Part shown: piece after piece, positions 6,729 through 13,093 of the stretch
Layout of the letters: each line of letters starts with the position of its first letter
Numbering within the stretch: position 1 is the first letter of the stretch
From: Gemmatimonadota bacterium
GTDB lineage: Bacteria; Gemmatimonadota; Gemmatimonadetes; Longimicrobiales; Gaopeijiaceae
Reading direction: 5' to 3'
Length of the DNA: 19,254 nucleotides
Assembly (NCBI GenBank): GCA_003695865.1
Contig: RFGQ01000157.1
Coordinates: forward strand, 1-19,254
Position numbers and translations under genes: made by a program
Notes under the pieces: model-generated
Database searches by the model: none
The model's input: the letters and a program-made list of their open reading frames with translations, nothing else
What the model was told of the DNA's origin: nothing

Positions 6729-7742
6729 ATGGATCGACGAGCCTTCCTGGCCGGCCTGGCGGGTCTCGGCGCGCTGGGCCGCGCGCCGTATGGCGGCGCA
6801 TTTCGGCCCGACGGCGACGCCGCCCCTCCGGCGGACGGCCTGCCCAAGGGCGGGACGGCCCGGCCGGCAGGCGGGCGCCCCGGCCCCTACGCGCTGGTGC
6901 TCGGCAGCGCCCAGGACGGCGGCATGCCCCAGGCGGGGTGCTACGCCGAGCGTTGTGAACGGGCGCGTGCCCACCCCAGGCTGGTCACCTCGCTCGCGCT
7001 GATCGCGCCCGAGGCGGAGCGCGTCTACCTGATGGACGCCACCCCCGACCTGCGTGCCCAGATGGACCTGATCGACGCGCCCGGCTTCCGCGCGCGGGCC
7101 CAGGCCCGGCGCCCGTTCGACGGCATCTTCCTGACCCATGCGCACATCGGGCACTACCTGGGCCTCGCGCTCCTCGGGCGCGAGAGCCTGGCCATCCGCC
7201 CGACCCGGTGCTTCTGCACGCCGGCGATGCAGCGCATGCTGCGCGAGAACGCCCCCTGGAGTCTGCTCGTCGACGAGGGGCGCCTCACCTTCCCCGAGGT
7301 ACCGCTCGAGCGCTGGTTCGACGTCGACGGCGTCTTCGAGGCGCGGATGCTGCCCGTTCCCCACCGCCCCGAGTTCAGCGACACGGTGGCCTTCGAGGTG
7401 CGCGGGCCGCGCGGGAGCGTGCTCTACCTTCCCGACATCGACGCCTGGGAGGCCTGGGACCGGGACGTGCGCGAGGTGGTCGACGGCGTGGACGTGGCGC
7501 TGCTCGACGGCGCGTTCTACTCGGCGGACGAGGTTCCGGGACGGCGTGTGGAAGACATCCCCCACCCGCTCGTGCCGCACACGATGGCGCTGCTCCAGGA
7601 CCGGGTCCGCGCCGGGCGACGGGTGGTGTTCACCCACATGAACAACACCAACCCGATGCTCGACGACGGCAGCGTCGAAGCGGCCCACGTGCGCGGACGG
7701 GGCTTCGAGATCGCGCGCGCCGGGATGCGCATCGAGTTGTAG
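6729..7742 (+). CDS. Tat-exported PqqB-like metallo-beta-lactamase-fold protein
   Basis: A 337-residue protein starting MDRRAFLAGLAGLGALG, a twin-arginine (Tat) signal; export is therefore predicted. The mature part matches the PqqB branch of the metallo-beta-lactamase fold: VLGSAQDGGMPQAGC (57-71) with Cys71 and Cys76, the metal motif THAHIGHY (136-143), PVPHRPEFSDT (209-219), LPDID (234-238) and FTHMNNTNP (301-309), the last close to the PqqB HINNTNP motif. In the metal motif the usual HxHxDH aspartate is glycine (Gly141). No pqqA, pqqC, pqqD or pqqE is in the window, so a role in PQQ synthesis is not supported; a hydrolase on an unknown substrate is more likely. The frame extends upstream to 6660, but the Tat start at 6729 fits best. 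Confidence 0.85.
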   Translation: MDRRAFLAGLAGLGALGRAPYGGAFRPDGDAAPPADGLPKGGTARPAGGRPGPYALVLGSAQDGGMPQAGCYAERCERARAHPRLVTSLALIAPEAERVYLMDATPDLRAQMDLIDAPGFRARAQARRPFDGIFLTHAHIGHYLGLALLGRESLAIRPTRCFCTPAMQRMLRENAPWSLLVDEGRLTFPEVPLERWFDVDGVFEARMLPVPHRPEFSDTVAFEVRGPRGSVLYLPDIDAWEAWDRDVREVVDGVDVALLDGAFYSADEVPGRRVEDIPHPLVPHTMALLQDRVRAGRRVVFTHMNNTNPMLDDGSVEAAHVRGRGFEIARAGMRIEL

Positions 7743-7778
7743 GCGGATGCGGGCCTGCCGGCCTGCGCGGCTCGCCGG

Positions 7779-7828
7779 CGCTGCGGTGTGGAGACGCGTG
7801 GAGCGGCGCAGCGTCCGGGCCTGCCCGG
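7779..7828. terminator. Hairpins between convergent genes, possible two-way terminator
   Basis: In the 96 bp between the PqqB-like gene and pyrC are a 7-bp stem (7779-7785 with 7807-7813, long loop) and a short CCGGG/CCCGG hairpin (7815-7819 with 7824-7828). Neither has a T-tract. Position between two gene ends is the main support. Confidence 0.25.
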
Positions 7829-7838
7829 GGGCGCCCCC

Positions 7839-9140
7839 TCAGCCCTCCTCCGGGCCCGCCGCTCCGTAGACGACCTCGCCCCCCACGATCGTCCACACGG
7901 GCCGCCCCTTGAGCGTCCACCCCGCGAAGGGCGTGTTCCGGCTCTTGGAGCGGAACGTCGCCGGATCGACGGTCCACTCGGCGGCCGGATCGAACACCGT
8001 GACGTCGCCCACCGAGCCGGGCTCGAGCGATCCGCCGGGAAGTCCGAACGCCCGCGCGGGCTGGCAGCTCATGCGCTCCACCATGGTGGCCAGGTCGATC
8101 AGCCCGCCCTCGACCAGATGGCCGTAGACCAGCCCGAGCGCCGTCTCCAGGCCCACGATGCCGAAGGGGGCGTCGTCGAACGCCGCCTCCTTCTCGTCGT
8201 AGTGGTGCGGCGCGTGATCGGTGGCGAGCACGTCGAGCGTACCGTCGCGCAGTCCTTCGCGGACCGCGTCCCGGTCCTCGGGCCGCCTGAGCGGGGGGTT
8301 CATCTTGGCGTTCGTGTCGTAGCCGTCGACGGCCTCGTCGGTGAGCAGCAGGTGGTGCGGGGTGGCCTCGGCCGTCACCCACACGCCGCGCGCCTTGGCC
8401 TGCCGGATGGCCTCCACCCCGAAGGCCGTCGAAACGTGCTGCAGGTGGATCCGGCCTCCCGTGTGCTCGGCGAGCAACAGGTCGCGCACGATGTGCACGT
8501 CTTCGCTGGCGTTGGGCTTGCCGCGCAGACCCAGGCGGGTGGAGACGAGCCCCTCGTTCATCACCCCACCCCGGCTGATGCCGAGGTCTTCGGGGTGATC
8601 GGCCACCGGAATGTCGAAGGCCTGCGCATACTCGAGGGCCATGCGCATGAGGCCCGAATCCATGACCGGGTGCCCGTCGTCGGTGATCGCCACGGCACCG
8701 GCCTCGACCATCTCGCCGATGGCAGCGAGTTGCTCGCCCTTCTGACCGACCGAGATCGCGCCCACCGGATAGACCCGCGCGGCCCGCGCGGCCGCCGCCT
8801 GCCGGAGCACGAAGCCGACCCCCGCGGGATCGTCGACCACCGGGTCGGTGTTGGGCATGGCGCACACGGCCGTGAAGCCGCCGGCCGCCGCGGCGCGGGC
8901 CCCCGTGGCGATGGTCTCCTTGTGCTCCTCGCCCGGCTCGCGCAGGTGCACGTGCACGTCGATGAGGCCGGGCGTGACCACCATCCCCGCGGCGTCCAGC
9001 TCGAGTGCCCCCTCGGGCGCCTCCAACCCGGCGCCCACCGCGGCCACGTGCCCGTCGGCCACGAGCACGTCCACCACGGCGTCGAGCCGCTGCGTCGGAT
9101 CCACGACCCGTCCGCCGCGCACCACCAGCGGCCGCGTCAC
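7839..9140 (-). CDS. pyrC: Dihydroorotase (class I)
   Basis: Third step of UMP synthesis: ring closure of N-carbamoyl-aspartate to dihydroorotate. The 433-residue length and motif order fit the class I zinc enzyme. Visible are DVHVHLREPG (61-70) with metal ligands His63 and His65, MPNTDP (95-100), TDDG (153-156) with the bridging Asp, His182 in DHPED where many relatives have HCED, QHVST (234-238) with His235, and catalytic Asp308 in ATDHAPHH (306-313). The GTG at 9140 overlaps the pyrB stop as GTGA and follows GGAGG (9147-9151) with 6-nt spacing. It ends the pyrR-pyrB-pyrC operon. All expected ligands are present, so it should be active rather than a PyrB-supporting pseudo-dihydroorotase. 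Confidence 0.96.
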   Translation of the reverse strand: MTRPLVVRGGRVVDPTQRLDAVVDVLVADGHVAAVGAGLEAPEGALELDAAGMVVTPGLIDVHVHLREPGEEHKETIATGARAAAAGGFTAVCAMPNTDPVVDDPAGVGFVLRQAAAARAARVYPVGAISVGQKGEQLAAIGEMVEAGAVAITDDGHPVMDSGLMRMALEYAQAFDIPVADHPEDLGISRGGVMNEGLVSTRLGLRGKPNASEDVHIVRDLLLAEHTGGRIHLQHVSTAFGVEAIRQAKARGVWVTAEATPHHLLLTDEAVDGYDTNAKMNPPLRRPEDRDAVREGLRDGTLDVLATDHAPHHYDEKEAAFDDAPFGIVGLETALGLVYGHLVEGGLIDLATMVERMSCQPARAFGLPGGSLEPGSVGDVTVFDPAAEWTVDPATFRSKSRNTPFAGWTLKGRPVWTIVGGEVVYGAAGPEEG

Positions 9141-10108
9141 GCTTCACCTCCCTGCTTCGCGTCCTCGGCCCGTTCGGGCTCGCCGCCCGCCAGCAGATAG
9201 AGCACCGCCATGCGCACCGCCACGCCGTTCGTCACCTGATCGAGAATCACCGAGTGGGGCCCGTCGGCCACGTCGGAGTCGATCTCCACGCCGCGGTTCA
9301 TCGGGCCGGGGTGAAGGATCAGGATCTCCTTCTCGGCCTCTTCCAGACGGCGGCTCGTGACGCCCCAGACCTGGTTGTATTCCCGCAGGCTGGGCAGGAA
9401 GCCCGCCTGCATGCGCTCGAGCTGAAGGCGCAGCACGTTGAGCACGTCGGCCCAGGCGATGGCTTCTTCGATGCGCTTGAACACCGTCACGCCGAGCTGC
9501 TCGATGCCACGGGGTAGCAGCGTGGGTGGCCCGCACACCGCCACCTCGGCACCCAGCTTCAGCAGCCCGTAGATGTTCGAACGCGCGACGCGCGAGTGCA
9601 GGATGTCGCCCACGATGCAGACCTTGAGCCCCTCGATACGCCCGAAGTTGTCGCGGATGGTGAGCAGGTCGAGCAGCGCCTGTGTGGGGTGTTCGTGGCG
9701 GCCGTCTCCGGCGTTGACCACGTTCGAGGGAATGCGCTCGGCCAGGAACCGGGCCGCCCCCGAGGCGCCGTGACGGATGACGACCATGTCGATCTTCATC
9801 GCCTCGAGGTTGCGGGCCGTGTCGACGAGCGTCTCTCCCTTCACGACCGACGAACCCGACGCCGAGATGTTCACGGTGTCGGCCGAAAGACGCTTCTCGG
9901 CGAACTCGAACGACACGCGCGTGCGGGTCGATGGCTCGAAGAACAGGTTGACGATGGTCTTACCGCGCAGCACCGGAACCTTCTTGATGCGCCGTTCGGA
10001 GATCTCCTTGAACGGCTCGGCGGTGTCGAGAATGGTGAGAAGCTGCTGCGCGCTGAGGTGTTCGAGACCGACCAGGTCCTTGCCGAGGGACGATGCGGTT
10101 CGGTTCAC
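9137..10108 (-). CDS. pyrB: Aspartate carbamoyltransferase catalytic subunit
   Basis: Condenses carbamoyl phosphate with aspartate, the committed step of pyrimidine synthesis. The 323-residue protein has the carbamoyl-phosphate motif FFEPSTRTRVSFEFA (56-70), the SSVVKGE loop (86-92) with the catalytic-site Lys90, HPTQALLD (140-147), and the aspartate-binding HPGPMNRGVE (266-275). The GTG at 10108 overlaps the pyrR stop (GTGA) and follows GGAGG with 4-nt spacing. No pyrI regulatory subunit is present, so this is probably an unregulated trimer or a complex with the adjacent dihydroorotase; active dihydroorotase next to a PyrB of this size is known in other bacteria. Confidence 0.97.
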   Translation of the reverse strand: MNRTASSLGKDLVGLEHLSAQQLLTILDTAEPFKEISERRIKKVPVLRGKTIVNLFFEPSTRTRVSFEFAEKRLSADTVNISASGSSVVKGETLVDTARNLEAMKIDMVVIRHGASGAARFLAERIPSNVVNAGDGRHEHPTQALLDLLTIRDNFGRIEGLKVCIVGDILHSRVARSNIYGLLKLGAEVAVCGPPTLLPRGIEQLGVTVFKRIEEAIAWADVLNVLRLQLERMQAGFLPSLREYNQVWGVTSRRLEEAEKEILILHPGPMNRGVEIDSDVADGPHSVILDQVTNGVAVRMAVLYLLAGGEPERAEDAKQGGEA

Positions 10109-10665
10109 TGCGCCTCCGTGGGGACACTCACCAGGTCGACACCGAGCGAGCCGTCGAGACGCGGCACCCGCACCTCGACCGTCTCGTCGGCCTGCACGGT
10201 GATCTCGCGGCCGACCACGTCGGGCGCGATGGGAAGCTCACGGCCCCCACGGTCGACGAGCACGCACAGGTAGATGCGCGAGGGCCGCCCGTAGTCCATG
10301 AGTTCGTTGAGGGCCGCGCGCACGGTGCGGCCGGTGAAGAGGACGTCGTCGACGAGAACGACGGCGCGCTCGTCCACGCCCTCGGGCGGTAGCTCGGTCT
10401 CGCCCACGACAGGCCTCGGCCCGACGGTGAGCAGGTCGTCGCGGTACAGCGTGATGTCGATCGTACCCTGGGGCACCCGCACGCCCTCGGCGCGCTCGAT
10501 CTCGTCGCGGACGAACTCGGCCAGCTCCACGCCCCGGCGGCGCACGCCCATGAGCACCAACGACGCGGTGCCTTCGTTGAGCTCCACGATCTCACGCGAC
10601 ATGCGGGCGAGCGCGCGGCGTACCGCCGCCTCGTCCATCACCGTCCGGCGCTGTGGATCGGGCAT
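10105..10665 (-). CDS. pyrR: PyrR bifunctional regulator / uracil phosphoribosyltransferase
   Basis: PyrR senses UMP and related nucleotides and represses pyr genes through mRNA binding; many also have weak uracil phosphoribosyltransferase activity. The 186-residue protein has the PRPP-binding loop VVLVDDVLFTGRTVRAAL (102-119), the N-terminal LMGVRRRGVELA region and the DITLYRDDL segment typical of PyrR. The ATG at 10665 follows GGGAG with 6-nt spacing and gives the usual length; the open frame continues to 12021 through antisense of the antiporter gene and is not coding. It leads pyrR-pyrB-pyrC, all coupled by GTGA overlaps. The leader is short and shows no classical attenuator. Confidence 0.96.
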   Translation of the reverse strand: MPDPQRRTVMDEAAVRRALARMSREIVELNEGTASLVLMGVRRRGVELAEFVRDEIERAEGVRVPQGTIDITLYRDDLLTVGPRPVVGETELPPEGVDERAVVLVDDVLFTGRTVRAALNELMDYGRPSRIYLCVLVDRGGRELPIAPDVVGREITVQADETVEVRVPRLDGSLGVDLVSVPTEAQ

Positions 10666-10686
10666 CCCGGGCTCCCTTCCGTCGGC

Positions 10687-10705
10687 CGCCCTCGGCGCGA
10701 GGGCG
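10687..10705 (-). promoter_or_regulatory. Hairpin in the pyrR leader
   Basis: CGCCCTC (10687-10693) and GAGGGCG (10699-10705) form a 7-bp stem with a 5-nt loop, 21 bp before the pyrR ATG and near the predicted 5' end of the mRNA. It could be a PyrR target or a stabilising 5' stem. It does not match the classical PyrR binding-loop sequence I know from Bacillus, and no T-tract follows. Confidence 0.3.
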
Positions 10706-10709
10706 CCGG

Positions 10710-10738
10710 AAACTAGGAGGCCCGGCGCGCGCGTACAA
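10710..10738 (-). promoter_or_regulatory. Candidate promoter of the pyrR-pyrB-pyrC operon
   Basis: TTGTAC (10733-10738) and TAGTTT (10710-10715) lie 17 bp apart on the minus strand, each only 3 of 6 to consensus. Spacing and the TAGnnT form match the better promoters in this window. The start near 10703 would give a leader of about 38 nt. Confidence 0.35.
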
Positions 10739-10777
10739 GGCGGAGCCACACGCGGAACTCGGCATGCCTGCGCGCGC

Positions 10778-10806
10778 TTTACAAGCGGCGGCGGGCCGTC
10801 CATCAT
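10778..10806 (+). promoter_or_regulatory. Candidate promoter of the NhaC-type antiporter gene
   Basis: TTTACA (10778-10783; 5 of 6) and CATCAT (10801-10806; 4 of 6) are 17 bp apart. The start near 10813 leaves a leader of about 63 nt with AAGG before the ATG at 10876. It stands back to back with the pyrR promoter. Confidence 0.4.
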
Positions 10807-10811
10807 GGACG
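10797..10811. promoter_or_regulatory. 15-bp palindrome over the antiporter -10 box, possible operator
   Basis: CGTCCAT-C-ATGGACG is a perfect inverted repeat with 7-bp arms and a single central base. It covers the predicted -10 box CATCAT, where a bound repressor would block the antiporter promoter. The binding protein is unknown. Confidence 0.35.
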
Positions 10812-10875
10812 CCGGTTTTCGCCGCGGCCGCGGGGGCCGTCCGGCGGGCTCGACGAGGACGACGAAAGGCGGTTC

Positions 10876-13044
10876 ATGGACGCGGTCGCACTGACTCGGG
10901 GAAGCTCCACGTCCGTGCTGCGGCGCGGCGGCGATCACGCTGGGAGGGTCCGGCGGAGGGACGGCGCGCCCCCCCTCTCGCCGGACGCGTACGGGCGCCT
11001 CCGCAGCCAGGCCTGGCCCGGCGGGTCGGCGGCCGCCACGCCGCGCCCACGGCCCGCCCGATCGCGGGCGGGGGCCCTGCTGGCCGCCCTCCTGACCGCC
11101 GCCTCCCTCGCGGCGACCGCGCTCTCGCCGGCCTCGGCCCGTGCCCAGGAGGTGCGCACCGCCCCCAAGGTGGTGCTGGGCGGCGTACCCTTCGGGATCA
11201 CGGTCGCGGCCCCCGAAGGCGAGCGCGCCTCCTGGGTGGAAGTGCGGAACGCGGACGGGGCGCTCCTCGCGTCGGGCTCGGCGCTGCCGGGCGACACCCT
11301 CCGCCTGGAGGGGATCGCCGTGGCCGCGCCCGCCGACCTGCCGCTCGCGGTGCGCGTGGGCGAGGCCTCCCTCGCGGTCGAGCCGTCCTTCGCGCCCGGC
11401 TGGTTCAGCCTGCTGCCCCCCCTGCTCGCCATCCTGCTCGCGCTGGTGTTCCGCGAGGTGATCACGGCGCTGTTGGCGGGCGTGTGGCTGGGTGCGCTCG
11501 CCGTGGCGGGCTACAACCCGCTCGCCGCCGTGTGGCGGGTCGTCGATCAGTACGCCGTCCCCGCGCTCGGCGACGTGGACGGCGGCCACACCCAGATCGT
11601 CATCTTCTCGCTGCTGCTGGGCGGCATGGTCGGCATCGTGGCGCGCAACGGCGGTACGCAGGGCATCGTCGACGCGGTCAGCCCGCTCGCGCGCACGCCC
11701 CGCCGCGGCAAGATCGCCACCTGGCTGGCCGGGCTCGCCATCTTCTTCGACGACTACGCCAACACGCTCATCGTCGGCAACACGATGCGGCCGATCACAG
11801 ATCGGCTGCGCATCAGCCGTGAGAAGCTGGCCTACATCGTGGACTCGACCGCAGCGCCGGTGGCTGCGCTGGTGCCCATCTCGACCTGGGTCGGCTACGA
11901 GATCAGCCTGATCTCCGACGGGCTCGAGGCGGCGGCGTCTCAGCCGGGCACCGACCCGGCGACCGCGGCCTATCTGGTCGGGGCCAGCCCGTTCGGCGTG
12001 TTCCTGGCCACCATCCCCCACCTGTTCTATCCGCTGCTCGCGCTCGCGCTCGTCTTCATCACGTCGATGATGAACCGCGACCTCGGCCCCATGGCGCGGG
12101 CCGAGCAGCGCGCCGCGTCAGGGGGCGGCCTCTTCCGTCCCGGCGCCCAGCTCGCGGTCGACACCGAGGGCGAAGCGCTCGAGGCCAAGCAGGGCGTCTC
12201 GCCCCGCTGGTACAACGCGGGCATCCCCGTGCTCACCGTGATCCTGGTGGTGCTCGCCGGCCTCTACACCACCGGCCGGGCGTCGGCCGGCCCCGACGCG
12301 AGCCTCATGGACGTGTTCGGCGACGCCGACCCGTTCTCGACCCTGCTCTGGGGATCGTTCGCCGGCTGCGTCGTCGCGGTGCTGCTCTCGGTGACCCAGC
12401 GCCTGCTCACCATGCAGGAGGCGCTCGACGCCTGGCTGGGCGGCATGAAGGCCATGCTCATCGCCATGGTCATCCTCACGCTCGCCTGGTCGCTCGGGCA
12501 GGTCACCGAGGACCTGGGCACCGCCCAGTACCTCGCGCAGCTCCTGTCGGACTCGCTCCCGGTGCAGCTCATCCCGGCCCTCGTGTTCGTGACCGCGGCG
12601 GCGATGGCGTTCGCCACGGGCACCTCGTGGGCCACGATGGCGATCCTCATCCCGATCGTGATCCCGCTCACCGTGGGGCTCGGCGGCGCCACCGGCTTCG
12701 AGACGGGCAGTCACGCCTCGATCCTGCTCGGAGCCATCAGCTCGGTGTTGGCGGGCGCGATCTTCGGCGACCACTGCTCGCCGATCTCCGACACGACCGT
12801 GCTCTCGTCGACCGCTTCGGCGTGCGACCACGTCGACCACGTGCGCACGCAGCTCCCCTACGCGCTGCTCGTGGCGGTGATCGGTGTGCTGATCGGAGAT
12901 CTGGGCACCTCGTACGGGCTGCCGAACTGGATCGCGCTCGTGGGCGGCCTGCTCATCCTGGTGGCGGTCGTGCGGGTCTTCGGGCGCCCGGTCGAGCCGG
13001 TCGCCGAAGCGGCGGTGGCCGCGGCGGAGGCTCCGGCCGACTGA
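10876..13044 (+). CDS. NhaC-family Na+/H+ antiporter with signal peptide and extra N-terminal domain
   Basis: A 722-residue inner-membrane antiporter, probably exchanging sodium for protons. Conserved family blocks are FFDDYANTLIVGNTMRP, GTSWATMAILIPIVIP and GDHCSPISDTTVLSS (631-645). Many hydrophobic segments begin near residue 176. Unusually, a cleavable signal peptide seems to be present: an Arg-rich stretch, the hydrophobic core GALLAALLTAASLAATAL (66-83) and an AxA site ending at Ala90. Residues 91-175 are then a hydrophilic, beta-rich segment placed outside the membrane. The ATG at 10876 has AAGG 6 nt upstream, but leaves a long, odd n-region of about 60 residues; the GTG at 10915 is an alternative. 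It diverges from pyrR across 210 bp. Substrate specificity is inferred only from the family. Confidence 0.88.
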   Translation: MDAVALTRGSSTSVLRRGGDHAGRVRRRDGAPPLSPDAYGRLRSQAWPGGSAAATPRPRPARSRAGALLAALLTAASLAATALSPASARAQEVRTAPKVVLGGVPFGITVAAPEGERASWVEVRNADGALLASGSALPGDTLRLEGIAVAAPADLPLAVRVGEASLAVEPSFAPGWFSLLPPLLAILLALVFREVITALLAGVWLGALAVAGYNPLAAVWRVVDQYAVPALGDVDGGHTQIVIFSLLLGGMVGIVARNGGTQGIVDAVSPLARTPRRGKIATWLAGLAIFFDDYANTLIVGNTMRPITDRLRISREKLAYIVDSTAAPVAALVPISTWVGYEISLISDGLEAAASQPGTDPATAAYLVGASPFGVFLATIPHLFYPLLALALVFITSMMNRDLGPMARAEQRAASGGGLFRPGAQLAVDTEGEALEAKQGVSPRWYNAGIPVLTVILVVLAGLYTTGRASAGPDASLMDVFGDADPFSTLLWGSFAGCVVAVLLSVTQRLLTMQEALDAWLGGMKAMLIAMVILTLAWSLGQVTEDLGTAQYLAQLLSDSLPVQLIPALVFVTAAAMAFATGTSWATMAILIPIVIPLTVGLGGATGFETGSHASILLGAISSVLAGAIFGDHCSPISDTTVLSSTASACDHVDHVRTQLPYALLVAVIGVLIGDLGTSYGLPNWIALVGGLLILVAVVRVFGRPVEPVAEAAVAAAEAPAD

Positions 13045-13045
13045 C

Positions 13046-13073
13046 CCGCGGCCGGCCGCCGCGCGCGCCGCGG
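13046..13073. terminator. GC hairpin between convergent antiporter and ABC-F genes
   Basis: CCGCGGC (13046-13052) pairs with GCCGCGG (13067-13073) around a 14-nt loop that is itself GC-rich and can fold. It occupies the 49-bp gap between two gene ends and could stop transcription from both sides. No T-tract is present. Confidence 0.3.
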
Positions 13074-13093
13074 TCCCGGTCGGCCGCCGGCGC

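Noticed and set aside
6729..7742. Naming the gene pqqB outright
   Set aside because: Motifs resemble PqqB, but the Tat signal, altered metal motif and absence of other pqq genes argue against a PQQ role.
7788..9200. A 470-codon plus-strand frame over pyrC
   Set aside because: Antisense to dihydroorotase with all catalytic motifs on the other strand; no recognisable protein feature.
10666..12021. Upstream extension of the pyrR frame by about 450 codons
   Set aside because: The extension lies antisense to the antiporter gene, is low in complexity, and PyrR is complete from the ATG at 10665 with a good ribosome site.
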